Assembly (NCBI RefSeq): GCF_000421225.1
Contig: NZ_ATWL01000009.1
Coordinates: forward strand, 62,001-126,000
Source: Ruania albidiflava DSM 18029
GTDB lineage: Bacteria > Actinomycetota > Actinomycetes > Actinomycetales > Beutenbergiaceae
Reading direction: 5' to 3'
DNA length: 64,000 nucleotides
Shown: positions 25,100-34,351 of the stretch, in pieces
How the letters are laid out: each line of letters begins with the position of its first letter
Numbering within the stretch: position 1 is the stretch's first letter
The notes under the pieces: model-generated
What the model was told of the DNA's origin: nothing
What the model saw: the letters and a program-made list of their open reading frames with translations, nothing else
Databases searched by the model: none
Position numbers and translations under genes: made by a program

Positions 25100-26474
25100 C
25101 CCGTACGAAGAGCATCAGGGCGGCCCCCACGGCCAGCACCAGCACGATCCCCAGGATCCCCCAGTACTGCGCCTCTCGTGCCGTGGCCAGTCCGGTGACC
25201 GCCATCCCGGCCGTGATCGCCACCGACCACATACCCGGCGCCATGAAGCTCACTGCCCGGCCAGTGGTGGCGTACAGCCCGAACACCTCGCCCTCCCGGC
25301 CGGCCGGGATGAGCCGGGCGAGGAACGTACGGGAGGCGGACTGGGCGGGCCCCACACAGATCGCCATGACCAGGCCGAGGGACCAGAACACCGTCGCTCC
25401 GCCGTCGTGCAGGAAGAAGATCGCCGTACCCAGCGCCACCATGAGGAGCAGCGACACCAGGATCACCACGCGTGGTCCCAGCGCGTCGTCCAGCCGGCCG
25501 GCCAGGATCGTGGCGATCCCGGCCACCACGTTGGCCACCACCCCGAAGATGATCACGTCTCCCGGGCTGAACCCGAACGTGCTGGCAGCGATCACCCCGG
25601 CGAAGGTGAACACCCCGGCCAGGCCGTCGCGGAACACCGCCGAGGCGAGCAGGAAGTAGACCGTGTTCCGGTCCGCCCGCCACAGGTCGGCGATCGTGCG
25701 GCCCAGGTGCACGTACGCACCGCCCAGGCGCCGCAGCCAGCCGAGCAGCGTCGCCGGCACAGCGCGCAGGCCGCGCCCACCCGGTGCGTGCTCCCGCGCG
25801 CGGGACTTCTCCCGCACGTCCCGCACCACCCGCAGCACCGGGATGGAGAAGACCAGCGTCCAGGCCGCGCAGAACAGCATGCTCACGCGCACATCCAGCC
25901 CGTCCGCACCGGTCACCCCGAACAGCCCGACCTCGGGGTTGATGAAGCCGAAGTACACGAACAGCAGCAGCACGATGCCGCCGAGGTAACCCATGCCCCA
26001 GCCCAGGCCGGAGACCCGGCCCACGTTCTCCCGGGTGGAGACCTGGGAGAGCATCGCGTTGTAGTTCACCCCGGCGAACTCGAACGCGATGTTCCCACCG
26101 GCCAGCAGCACCAGGCCGAGCCACAGGTACTCCGGGGCAGGCAGCACGAAGAACAGCCCGGCGGAGGCGAGGATCACCAGCCCGGTGTTCACCCCCAGCC
26201 ACAGGGTGCGCCGCCCGGCCCGGTCCGCGCTCTGCCCGGCCACCGGCGCGAACAGGGCGATCAGCAGCCCGGCGACGGCCAGCACCGAGCCGAGCCGGCG
26301 GCCGGCCTCCGGTCCGAATGCGTCCGAGGTGATGTACACGGTGAACACGAAGGTGGTGATCACCGCGTTGAACGCCGCCGAGCCCCAGTCCCACAGGGAC
26401 CAGGCGAGCACCGGCACGGACAGCAGCCGGGTCGGCCGAGTCGCCTCGGCGCCGGCCGGAGAGGGGGTGGTCAT
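25074..26474 (-). CDS. MFS transporter, UMF1/Atg22-like family
   Basis: This 466-residue permease has about 12 membrane helices. The N-terminal signature AWSLWDWGSAAFNAVITTF is typical of the UMF1 (Atg22-like) branch of the major facilitator superfamily, whose members are thought to export small solutes such as amino acids. A cytoplasmic loop with RAREHAPGGRG lies in the middle. TACGGT (26486-26481) lies 6 nt before the ATG, again leaderless in style. The substrate is unknown. Confidence 0.88.
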   Translation of the reverse strand: MTTPSPAGAEATRPTRLLSVPVLAWSLWDWGSAAFNAVITTFVFTVYITSDAFGPEAGRRLGSVLAVAGLLIALFAPVAGQSADRAGRRTLWLGVNTGLVILASAGLFFVLPAPEYLWLGLVLLAGGNIAFEFAGVNYNAMLSQVSTRENVGRVSGLGWGMGYLGGIVLLLFVYFGFINPEVGLFGVTGADGLDVRVSMLFCAAWTLVFSIPVLRVVRDVREKSRAREHAPGGRGLRAVPATLLGWLRRLGGAYVHLGRTIADLWRADRNTVYFLLASAVFRDGLAGVFTFAGVIAASTFGFSPGDVIIFGVVANVVAGIATILAGRLDDALGPRVVILVSLLLMVALGTAIFFLHDGGATVFWSLGLVMAICVGPAQSASRTFLARLIPAGREGEVFGLYATTGRAVSFMAPGMWSVAITAGMAVTGLATAREAQYWGILGIVLVLAVGAALMLFVRVSSDHPSR

Positions 26475-26650
26475 GGCCTCACCGTAGGGACTCCCCGGCT
26501 GCTCAGGGCCGATATGCCCCGGTGCGGTGAAACTGCTCGTCGAAATGGCTACGCTCAGCGACCATATCGACGAACGATCTCCGGGTAGTGGGTGGTCACC
26601 AGGCGGCGGGCACCGACCGACCCGGTGGACAGCGGCAGAAAGGGGCGGTG

Positions 26651-28219
26651 ATGACCGCCTGGCGCACCCGCCCCACCCGACAGGTGCAGGCCCTGCGGGA
26701 GGACCTGCACGCTGCCAGGTACACCGTGGACCATCTCACCGAGCTGCTCGGCCCGGAGGCGATCGCTGCGATGGGCCGCGAGCAGGTCGTGCCCGCCGTG
26801 CGCCGCGCCCGCACCTGCACCGCCCCGGCCGCCGTGCTGGCTCGGCTGTTCGTCCTCGGCGACCAGGTGACACCGGCCGAGGTCGCCGCGGCGCTGCCCC
26901 GCTGCGCCGAGGATGCCGCGGAGCTGGGCCTGCTCGCCGCGACGCCGGGCGGGACTGTGCGGGCACTGCTGGACCTGCGCCCCGTGGACCTGGGCACCGG
27001 CCCGCTGCACCTGGCTGCCGACCTGGGCGAGGCCACCACCGGTCGCGCGGTCCAGGCCGACCACGTGCTCGGCCTGGGCGGCGCTTCCCGCACGCTGGCC
27101 GAGCTCACCGTGCCCACCCCAGCGGCGCGTGCCCTGGACCTGGGCACCGGTTCCGGGGTGCAGGCGCTGGCCCTGGCCGGTCGGTGCGCCACGGTCACCG
27201 CCACCGACATCTCTACCCGCGCGCTGGAGTACGCAGCGCTGAACGCAGATCTGAACGGAGCCAGGCTGGACCTGCGTGCTGGGTCGATGCTGGAGCCGGT
27301 GGCGGGGGAGACGTTCGACCTGATCGTGTCCAACCCGCCGTTCGTGATCACCCCACGAGCCGAGGGCGCCCTGCCTGCCTACACCTACCGGGACGCCGGC
27401 GGCACCGGGGATGCGATGGCCGAGGCGCTGGTCACCGGCCTGGGTGCGCACCTGGCTCCTGGCGGTGTGGCACAGCTGCTGCTGAACTGGGAGGTCCACG
27501 ACGTGGCCGACCCGTTCGCCCGCGTGCGGGACTGGTGCGCCCGCTCCGGCCTGGATGCCTGGGTGGTCGGCCGCGAGGTCGCCGACCCGTGCGAGTATGC
27601 CGAGACGTGGCTGCGCGACGGCGGCATCACCCCGGACCGGGACCGGCAGGCCTGGGACCGTGGCTACGCCGCCTGGCTCGAGGACTTCCAGATCCGCGGG
27701 GTGCACGGTGTCGGCTTCGGCTACCTCACCCTGCACCGCCCCGCAGGCCCGGGGGACCGCCCCGCAGGCCCGGGGGACCGCCCCGCAGGCCCGGCGGGGC
27801 AGTGGCTGCGCGCCGAGGAGGTGACCGGCCCCCTGCCCGGCCCGCTGGGCCCGGCGGTCGCCGCCACCCTGACTGCCAAGGACGCCCTCGCCGGTCTGGA
27901 CGATGCTGCACTGGCCGCGCTGCCGCTGACTGTGGCCCCCGACGTCACCGAGGAGCGCCACTACCGGCCTGGCAGCGCGCACCCGGAGGTGATCGTGCTG
28001 CACCAGGGCGGTGGGTTCGGCCGTAGCGTTCGCGCGGACACGGCGCTGGCGGCAGTGGTCGGTGCCAGCGACGGCGAGCTCACCCCCGCTCAGGCCGCCG
28101 CCGGTGTGGCCGTGCTCACCGACACGGCGCCGGAGGCGGTGCTGGAGAGTGTGATTGCTGACATTCGCGGCCTGGTCCTTGACGGTTTCCTGCACCTACC
28201 GGGTTACCGTGAGGAATGA
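26651..28219 (+). CDS. SAM-dependent methyltransferase with N- and C-terminal extra domains
   Basis: This 522-residue protein has a helical N-terminal domain (about 1-130). A class I methyltransferase core follows, with DLGTGSG for SAM binding and the catalytic-type NPPF motif of N-methyltransferases that act on Gln, Asn or bases. A C-terminal domain of about 130 residues follows a linker. The layout is shared by large actinobacterial methyltransferases related to PrmC/RsmC. The linker holds three copies of RPAGPGD, encoded by a 21-bp tandem repeat. ATG 26651 has AAAGGGG upstream. It overlaps the PAP2 gene by 4 bp. Confidence 0.86.
   Translation: MTAWRTRPTRQVQALREDLHAARYTVDHLTELLGPEAIAAMGREQVVPAVRRARTCTAPAAVLARLFVLGDQVTPAEVAAALPRCAEDAAELGLLAATPGGTVRALLDLRPVDLGTGPLHLAADLGEATTGRAVQADHVLGLGGASRTLAELTVPTPAARALDLGTGSGVQALALAGRCATVTATDISTRALEYAALNADLNGARLDLRAGSMLEPVAGETFDLIVSNPPFVITPRAEGALPAYTYRDAGGTGDAMAEALVTGLGAHLAPGGVAQLLLNWEVHDVADPFARVRDWCARSGLDAWVVGREVADPCEYAETWLRDGGITPDRDRQAWDRGYAAWLEDFQIRGVHGVGFGYLTLHRPAGPGDRPAGPGDRPAGPAGQWLRAEEVTGPLPGPLGPAVAATLTAKDALAGLDDAALAALPLTVAPDVTEERHYRPGSAHPEVIVLHQGGGFGRSVRADTALAAVVGASDGELTPAQAAAGVAVLTDTAPEAVLESVIADIRGLVLDGFLHLPGYREE
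27737..27799 (+). repeat. 21-bp tandem repeat inside the methyltransferase linker
   Basis: Two exact copies of a 21-bp unit (27737-27757, 27758-27778; starts CGCCCCGCAGG) and a third, altered copy (27779-27799) encode RPAGPGD three times. It is in frame and lies in the linker before the C-terminal domain, so copy number can change without breaking the gene. Confidence 0.85.
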
Positions 28220-28893
28220 CCACTGTGCTGCCGACCCAGTCGAATGCTGCGCCTCCGAGCCCCGAGCACCGCTCCACCTGGCCGGCGGTCGTGGCGCGCC
28301 TGTGCGCTGCTGTGGTCTGCGCCGCACTGGTGCTGGTGCTGCACCAGCTGTTCGTCGCCACCGGCCCCGGGCAGCGGTGGGACGAGTCGTTCGCGCTGTC
28401 GGTGAACGGCTCCGACGGGCCGTTGAGCCGACTGGGGCTGTTCTTCCTGCGGGAGGTGAGCCCGTTGGTGCTGCTCGGAGCGCTGGTGGTCGCGGTGCTG
28501 GTGGCGCTGGCTCGTCGCCGGGCCCGCGAGGCGGTGGGCGCCGTGCTGCTGATGCTCGTGGCCAACGTCTCCACCCAGGTGCTCAAGCACTTCCTGCTGG
28601 ACCGGCCCGACCTGGGCGTGACCTACGACCTGGCGAACTCCTTCCCGTCCGGGCACACCACCGCTGCGACCACGGTGCTCGCCGTGCTCGTGCTGGCGGC
28701 GCCGCGCGGCTGGCGCCCGGTGGTGCTCGCCGTCGGCGGGCTGTACCCGGTGCTGTGCGGGTGGGGCACGCTGGTGGACGGGTGGCACCGCCCCTCGGAC
28801 GTGCTCGCAGCGTTCGCAGTGGTCGCCACCTGGTACTTCCTGGTGCGCGCAGTGCTCCTGTGGAGCCACCCTGAGCCCGAGGCGCAGCGGTAG
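28216..28893 (+). CDS. PAP2-family membrane phosphatase
   Basis: This 225-residue protein has about six membrane helices and the three PAP2 motifs: K-x6-RP (KHFLLDRP), PSGH, and a final GWHRPSDV that supplies the catalytic His. Such enzymes remove phosphate from lipids such as phosphatidic acid or undecaprenyl pyrophosphate at the outer face of the membrane. The ATG overlaps the methyltransferase stop (ATGA). TACCGT also lies 5 nt upstream, so a second leaderless start is possible. Confidence 0.88.
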   Translation: MTTVLPTQSNAAPPSPEHRSTWPAVVARLCAAVVCAALVLVLHQLFVATGPGQRWDESFALSVNGSDGPLSRLGLFFLREVSPLVLLGALVVAVLVALARRRAREAVGAVLLMLVANVSTQVLKHFLLDRPDLGVTYDLANSFPSGHTTAATTVLAVLVLAAPRGWRPVVLAVGGLYPVLCGWGTLVDGWHRPSDVLAAFAVVATWYFLVRAVLLWSHPEPEAQR

Positions 28894-29124
28894 CAGGACG
28901 GCGTTGCGCACCGTGCGTGAGCTCGGTGGGCTGTGCTGGTGTAGAGCCCGGCCGGTGACGGCGTAGGGTGTGGGGTGCTCCCCGGAGGTCCCCGAGGTGC
29001 GCGGCGCGATTTTCCCGCAGCGGGTTACCATGCGCACCGGGACGGACGTTCAGCGGCAGGAGGTCGCCGCACGGAGTGCCCCACGTGCCGGTCCGGCACG
29101 TAGTCGTGGAGAAGGAAGGTTCGC

Positions 29125-31797
29125 GTGAGCACTGCCCGCAAGCTGGTGATCGTGGAGTCCCCGGCCAAGGCGCGCACCATCGCCGGCTATCTGGGGTCAG
29201 GCTTCGAGGTCGAGGCCAGCGTGGGCCACATCCGAGACCTGGCGCAACCCTCCGAGCTGCCTGCGGAGATGAAGAAGGGGCCGTACAAGAAGTTCGCGAT
29301 CGACGTCGAGAACGGCTTCGAGCCCTACTACGTGGTGGACGCGGACAAGAAGAAGAAGGTCACCGAGCTGAAGAAGCTCCTCAAGGAAGCCGACGAGCTC
29401 TACCTCGCCACCGATGAGGACCGTGAGGGGGAAGCGATCGCGTGGCACCTGCTCGAGGTGCTCAAGCCGAAGGTCCCGGTCAAGCGGATGGTGTTCCACG
29501 AGATCACCCGGGAGGCGATCGACCGGGCACTGACCTCTACCCGGGACCTGGACACCCGGTTGGTGGACGCCCAGGAGACCCGTCGGCTGCTGGACCGGCT
29601 GTATGGCTACGAGGTGTCCCCGGTGCTCTGGCGCAAGGTCCGCCAGGGGCTGAGCGCCGGACGGGTGCAGTCCGTGGCCACCCGGATGGTGGTCGAGCGG
29701 GAGCGGGAGCGGATGGCCTTCCGCGCCGCCGAGTACTGGGACGTGCGCGGCGAGTTCACCGGCGGTCGCGGCAGCACTGCAGGCACCACCTTCGGCGCCC
29801 GGCTGGTGTCGGTGGACGGCACCCGGGTGGCCACCGGCAAAGACTTCCGAGACGACGCCACGCTGCGCACGAAGAACGTGCTGCACCTGGACGAGCAGGC
29901 CGCCCACGGACTGGTCAGCGCACTCGAGGACGCCCAGGTGGCGGTCACCTCGGTGGAGGAGAAGCCCTACACCCGCCGCCCGGCGGCCCCGTTCACCACC
30001 TCCACGCTGCAGCAGGAGGCATCCCGCAAGCTGCGGATGAACTCCCGGCAGACGATGCGCCTGGCGCAGGGACTGTACGAGAACGGTTACATCACCTACA
30101 TGCGGACCGACTCTGCGGCGTTGTCCAGGCAGGCGATCGCCGCCGCCCGCAGGCAGGCGGGAGACCTGTACGGGCCGGAGTTCGTCCCGGACAAGCCACG
30201 CACCTACGCCGCCCGGTCCAAGGGTGCTCAGGAAGCGCACGAGGCGATCCGGCCCGCCGGTGACTCCTTCCGCACCCCGGCCCAGGTCTCCGGGGCGCTG
30301 CGCGGGGACGAGTTCCGGCTGTACGAGCTGATCTGGAAGCGTACGGTCGCCTCGCAGATGGCCGACGCCCGCGGCTCCACCGCCTCGGTGCGGCTGGCCG
30401 GCACGGCCGCCGACGGCCGTGTGGCGGAGTTCGCCGCCTCCGGCACGGTGATCACCTTCCGCGGCTTCCTCGCCGCCTACGAGGAGGGCAGGGACGCGGG
30501 CCGGTACGAGGAGGGCGACGGCAAGAGCGCCCGGCTGCCGGACCTGCAGTCGGGGGACGAGGTGGCTACCGAGTCGCTCACCGCCGACGGGCACGAGACC
30601 TCCCCGCCGCCGCGGTACACCGAGGCGAGCCTGGTCAAGGCGCTGGAGGAACGGGGCATCGGCCGCCCGTCCACCTATGCGGCCACCATCTCGGTGATCA
30701 CCGACCGCGGCTACGTGCTGCGCCGCGGCCAGGCGCTGGTGCCCAGCTGGACGGCGTTCTCGGTGATCCGGTTGCTCGAGGAGCACTTCCCCCGGCTGAT
30801 CGACTACGACTTCACTGCCGAGATGGAGTCCGACCTGGACCGCATCGCTGCCGGTGAGGCCGACCGGGTCGAATGGCTGGCCGGGTTCTACTTCGGACGG
30901 GACGGTGCCGAGGGCCTGCAGACGCTGGTGCAGGACCTGGGTGAGATCGACGCCCGGCAGATCAACTCCATCGAGCTCGGCGAGGGCATCACGCTGCGGG
31001 TGGGCCGGTACGGCCCCTACCTGGAGGGCCCACCGGAGAAGGAGGGCGGGCAGGCCCGACGCGCCTCGGTACCGGACGACATCGCCCCAGACGAGCTCAC
31101 CCTGGAGCGCGCCGAGGAGCTGTTCGCCGCCAGCGCCGAGGACGGTCGCGAGCTCGGCGTCGACCCGGACACCGGGCACACCATCATCGCCAGGACTGGC
31201 CGGTTCGGCCCGTACGTGACCGAGGTGCTGCCGGAGGTTGACAGTGCTGCGGAGGCGTCCGCCAAGGGGAAGAAGAAGGCCGCCAGGCCCAAGCCCCGCA
31301 CGGCTTCGCTGTTCAAGAGCATGGACCTGGCCACCGTGGACCTGCCCACTGCGCTGCGGTTGCTGTCTCTACCGCGGGTGGTAGGCACCGACCCGGAGTC
31401 CGGTGAGGAGATCACCGCCCAGAACGGCCGCTACGGCCCCTACCTGAAGAAGGGCACCGACTCTCGGTCGCTGACCGAGGAGGAGCAGATCTTCGACCTC
31501 ACCCTGGAGCAGGCGCTGGAGATCTACGCCCAGCCCAAGCGGGGCCGCCGAGCCAGCAGCGCCAAGGCGCTCAAGGAGTTCGGCGAGGACCCGGTGTCCG
31601 GGAAGAAGGTGGTGGTCAAGGACGGCCGGTTCGGACCGTACGTCACCGACGGCACCACGAACGCCACCCTGCGCCAGGCCGACCCGGTGGAGACCCTGAC
31701 CGCAGACCGAGCGTACGAGCTGATCGCGGAGAAGCGGGCCAAGGGGCCGGCGAAGAAGTCCAGGAGACCGGCCAGGAAGTCCACTGCGAAGAAGTAG
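29125..31797 (+). CDS. topA: DNA topoisomerase I
   Basis: This 890-residue type IA topoisomerase relaxes negative supercoils. It has the TOPRIM domain at the N-terminus (VIVESPAKART, and DEDREGE for Mg2+) and the active site GYITYMRTDS, with the Tyr that attacks DNA. The C-terminal 280 residues hold four repeats built on G-R-F/Y-GPY, without the Cys zinc fingers of enterobacterial TopA, and end in a Lys/Arg-rich tail. This is the actinobacterial form. GTG 29125 follows GAAGGAAGG. A 231-bp gap upstream should hold its promoter. Confidence 0.97.
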   Translation: MSTARKLVIVESPAKARTIAGYLGSGFEVEASVGHIRDLAQPSELPAEMKKGPYKKFAIDVENGFEPYYVVDADKKKKVTELKKLLKEADELYLATDEDREGEAIAWHLLEVLKPKVPVKRMVFHEITREAIDRALTSTRDLDTRLVDAQETRRLLDRLYGYEVSPVLWRKVRQGLSAGRVQSVATRMVVERERERMAFRAAEYWDVRGEFTGGRGSTAGTTFGARLVSVDGTRVATGKDFRDDATLRTKNVLHLDEQAAHGLVSALEDAQVAVTSVEEKPYTRRPAAPFTTSTLQQEASRKLRMNSRQTMRLAQGLYENGYITYMRTDSAALSRQAIAAARRQAGDLYGPEFVPDKPRTYAARSKGAQEAHEAIRPAGDSFRTPAQVSGALRGDEFRLYELIWKRTVASQMADARGSTASVRLAGTAADGRVAEFAASGTVITFRGFLAAYEEGRDAGRYEEGDGKSARLPDLQSGDEVATESLTADGHETSPPPRYTEASLVKALEERGIGRPSTYAATISVITDRGYVLRRGQALVPSWTAFSVIRLLEEHFPRLIDYDFTAEMESDLDRIAAGEADRVEWLAGFYFGRDGAEGLQTLVQDLGEIDARQINSIELGEGITLRVGRYGPYLEGPPEKEGGQARRASVPDDIAPDELTLERAEELFAASAEDGRELGVDPDTGHTIIARTGRFGPYVTEVLPEVDSAAEASAKGKKKAARPKPRTASLFKSMDLATVDLPTALRLLSLPRVVGTDPESGEEITAQNGRYGPYLKKGTDSRSLTEEEQIFDLTLEQALEIYAQPKRGRRASSAKALKEFGEDPVSGKKVVVKDGRFGPYVTDGTTNATLRQADPVETLTADRAYELIAEKRAKGPAKKSRRPARKSTAKK

Positions 31798-31799
31798 TC

Positions 31800-32250
31800 G
31801 GGAGATCGACGGTCATACGGCACGCACCGGGCCCGCAGCCACCGGGCGACCCGCGTCTCGGAACCTGACTCGCTGAGACCGGAGGCCGGCAGCAACCTGG
31901 GAGTCGCGGTACGGGCCGTGCGGCACGAAGGTCGACGGCGCTACGCCGCGGCGCCCGCAAGCACGGGTGCCCGGTGTCGTTGGTGTCCACAGCCCTGCAG
32001 GGGTGCCACCGAGACGCAGGTGAGGCGCACCCCCGACCGGATCGCGCTGAGTGCGGAACGGTCAGCTGCTGCAGTAGCGAACCAGCGGTGTGGCAGGGGT
32101 GAGCCGCCCCTGCCGCACGAGCTGGGCACGGTGGCGACGATCCACGCCCCGGGCCTCCAGCTCTGCGATGGAGTAGAGGCCGACCTCGTGGCCAGCTGGG
32201 ACGGTTCGACCATGCCGACCAGGGTGCCTGAGTCGGCGGGACCGCTGCCG
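31800..32250 (-). pseudogene. Decayed AbiEi-antitoxin/DUF559-like gene
   Basis: Three pieces of one protein type appear on the minus strand in different frames. First is a winged-helix start (GLYSIAELEARGVDR, then RAQLVRQGRL) at about 32200-32075. After a frameshift comes WFATAAADRSALSAIRSGVR, then LTCVSVAPLQG, at about 32080-31970. A third piece (SESGSETRVARWLRAR) lies at about 31880-31830. These match in order the N-terminal DNA-binding domain, linker and start of the nuclease-like domain of actinobacterial AbiEi/DUF559 proteins. The C-terminal half is missing and topA ends 3 bp away. No intact frame remains. Confidence 0.5.
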
Positions 32251-32278
32251 GGGGGGGCTGTGGACAGACCAGCCGCGG

Positions 32279-32752
32279 CTACTGGTCCAGCAGCTCCTCG
32301 AGCTGGTCGAAACCGTCGGCCATGCCCTGCTCCATCCCGGAGGCGACCATGCCGTCCCGCGCCTCCAGGGACGGATAGACAGCGTGCCCGGTGAGCCGGC
32401 TGCGCCCGCCACCGAGGTCCTCGAAGTGCAGGGTCTCGATGCTCACCACGTCCGGGTAGCCGAGGAACTCGAAGGTCTGGATGGCGATCTCGTTCTCCCG
32501 GACGACATGCAGCGTCCCGCGGAAGCGGTACTCGTTGCCGTCTGGGTCGATGTGGGTGTAGGCGTAGGATCCGCCGGTGTAGAAGTCGTAGCGGTCCACC
32601 CGCATCTCATACCCTCGCGGGCCGAGCCACTGCACCACCAGGTCACGGTCGGCGTAGGCGCGGAAGAGGGTCGCCACCGGGTGGTCGAACTCCCGGGTGA
32701 AGTCGATGAACGGCAGCCCGTCGGGGGCGGTCACGGTCAGAGCGGTGCTCAT
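32279..32752 (-). CDS. SRPBCC (AHSA1-like) domain protein
   Basis: This 157-residue START/Bet v1-fold protein begins with FTREFDHPVATLFRAYADRDLVVQWLGP and ends in a helix with GMEQGMADGFDQLEELL, which are typical AHSA1 features. Such proteins bind hydrophobic ligands in a deep pocket; the ligand is unknown. AAGGAGA lies 6 nt before the ATG. It overlaps the upstream ArsR gene by 4 bp. This regulator-plus-SRPBCC pair is a very common two-gene operon in actinobacteria, where the regulator probably controls both. Confidence 0.9.
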   Translation of the reverse strand: MSTALTVTAPDGLPFIDFTREFDHPVATLFRAYADRDLVVQWLGPRGYEMRVDRYDFYTGGSYAYTHIDPDGNEYRFRGTLHVVRENEIAIQTFEFLGYPDVVSIETLHFEDLGGGRSRLTGHAVYPSLEARDGMVASGMEQGMADGFDQLEELLDQ

Positions 32753-33129
32753 GATGGTCTCCTTCGTGTGTCCGGGGCGCGGTCGCGCCCGGGGGTGGAG
32801 TCCTGGTCCAGGAGTCGGTCCAGGTTCCGGAACTGGCTCTCCTTGACCAGGCGGTAGCGGTCGATCCAGGCGGTCATCGCCTCCAGGCGTTCCGGGACGA
32901 GGTGCACGGGCCGGCGTTGCGCCTCCCGCGTGCGGGCGACCAGACCGGCCTGTTCCAGCACCTGGATGTGCTTGGAGATGGCCTGCGTGGAGATCGGGAA
33001 CGGCTCGGCGAGCTCGTTGACTGTGGCGGGCCCTCGGCTCAGGCGGGCGATCAGGTGCCGCCGCACTGGGTCGGCCAGGGCCATGAACCCGCGGTTCAGG
33101 TCTGCCTCGGTCACTGCGCGCTCGGTCAC
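32749..33129 (-). CDS. ArsR-family transcriptional regulator
   Basis: This 126-residue winged-HTH protein has the recognition region TVNELAEPFPISTQAISKHIQVLEQAGLV. No metal-binding Cys motif is visible, as is usual for ArsR regulators paired with SRPBCC proteins. GTG 33129 is preferred because GGGGAG lies 6 nt upstream; a TTG at 33150 would add 7 residues and overlap the first operator. A pair of near-identical palindromes just upstream is the probable binding site, which implies autoregulation. Confidence 0.88.
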   Translation of the reverse strand: MTERAVTEADLNRGFMALADPVRRHLIARLSRGPATVNELAEPFPISTQAISKHIQVLEQAGLVARTREAQRRPVHLVPERLEAMTAWIDRYRLVKESQFRNLDRLLDQDSTPGRDRAPDTRRRPS

Positions 33130-33148
33130 GATCCGCTCCCCACTTGCC

Positions 33149-33176
33149 AACCATATGGTTGATAAACCTTATGGTT
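33149..33176. promoter_or_regulatory. Tandem operator for the ArsR/SRPBCC operon
   Basis: AACCATATGGTT (33149-33160) is a perfect 12-bp palindrome. AACCTTATGGTT (33165-33176) repeats it with one change, 16 bp downstream, so the two sites are about 1.5 helical turns apart. They lie directly upstream of the regulator start. This is the usual operator design for ArsR repressors of this type. Confidence 0.65.
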
Positions 33177-33276
33177 GAATAATGGTGTGGGATGTCGCTG
33201 TCGATGTCAAGGGTTCGGCAGCGCACGGCTGAGACAAGGCATCGGTGCCTGCTGCCGGACCTCTAGGCTGGGCGCC

Positions 33277-34299
33277 ATGTCGAGCCATGACGCTTCCTTC
33301 GGACCTGACCCCGCTGCTGCTCCGCCGCTGCGCTGGGGCATCCTCGGCCCGGGCGGTATCGCCCGCCGCTTCGCCCGGGACGTCCCAGCGCACACCGCCT
33401 CGTCCGTGGTCGCGGTCGGCTCCCGCAGCGCGGCCCGTGCCCAGGCGTTCGCCAGCGAACATGCCATCCCGACGGCACATGCGAGCTATGCCGAGCTGGT
33501 CGCCGATCCGCAGGTCGAGGCGGTCTACATCGCCACCCCGCACTCGGAGCACCTGGAGCATGCGCTGCTCGCCCTGCAGGCGGGCAAGCCGGTGCTGGTG
33601 GAGAAGTCGCTCACTCGCAACGCGGCAGAGGCCCGTCAGCTGTTCGACACCGCCGCCGAGTGTGGGCTGTTCGCGATGGAGGCGATGTGGACCCGGTTCC
33701 TGCCGCACATGGTCGCCTTGCGTGAGCTGCTCGCCGCCGGTGAGATCGGACAGGTCCGCATGCTCACCGCCGAGCACGGGCAGGGGTTGGACCACGTCCC
33801 CGCCACGCACCGGCTGAAGAACCCGGACCTGGCCGGCGGGGCCATGCTCGACCTGACCGTCTACCCCATCTCCTTCGCCCACGACGTGCTCGGGGTCCCC
33901 GACGAGGTGTGCGCCCTGGGTACGTTGACCGAGACTGGTGTGGACGCCAGCGAGTCGATCACGCTGCGCTACGGCGGGCATGCGCTGGCCATCCTCGGTG
34001 CCAGCATGACCGCAGCCACCCCGAACGCGGCGGTGGTGACTGGCAGCCAGGGGCGGGTGGAGATCGCCGGGACCTTCTACGCCCCGTCCACACTGACCAT
34101 CCGACCCCGCGAGGGGCAGGTGCGCCAGGTGAGTCCCGCCGTCGGCAGCGGGTTCGAGTACCAGGCCGCGGAGGTGGCCCGGCGCGTGCACGCGGGGGAG
34201 CGGGAGTCGCCGGTGCACTCCTGGGCGGGCACGGTCGAGGTGATGGCGACCATGGACGAGGCGCGCCGTCAGCTCGGCGTACGCCTGCCGGGAGAGTGA
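33277..34299 (+). CDS. Gfo/Idh/MocA-family oxidoreductase
   Basis: This 340-residue protein has an N-terminal Rossmann fold (WGILGPGGIARRF) and the catalytic-type motif VEKSL, where most relatives have EKP. A C-terminal alpha/beta domain with GGAMLDLTVYP follows. It resembles the dihydrodiol/trans-1,2-dihydrobenzene-diol dehydrogenase-like group, and probably uses NAD(P) on a sugar or polyol. TAGGCT (33264-33269) lies 7 nt before the ATG, with no ribosome binding site. It is not linked to the Gfo/Idh pairs of the sugar island. Confidence 0.86.
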   Translation: MSSHDASFGPDPAAAPPLRWGILGPGGIARRFARDVPAHTASSVVAVGSRSAARAQAFASEHAIPTAHASYAELVADPQVEAVYIATPHSEHLEHALLALQAGKPVLVEKSLTRNAAEARQLFDTAAECGLFAMEAMWTRFLPHMVALRELLAAGEIGQVRMLTAEHGQGLDHVPATHRLKNPDLAGGAMLDLTVYPISFAHDVLGVPDEVCALGTLTETGVDASESITLRYGGHALAILGASMTAATPNAAVVTGSQGRVEIAGTFYAPSTLTIRPREGQVRQVSPAVGSGFEYQAAEVARRVHAGERESPVHSWAGTVEVMATMDEARRQLGVRLPGE

Positions 34300-34351
34300 G
34301 GGGCTGGGGACGGCGCCGCCTGCTGTGGGTGGTCCCGGTTAGGGTGCTCGG

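Noticed and set aside
29197-31179. 660-residue open frame antisense to topA
   Set aside because: It is a shadow of third-codon GC bias in topA. No domain or start signal supports it.
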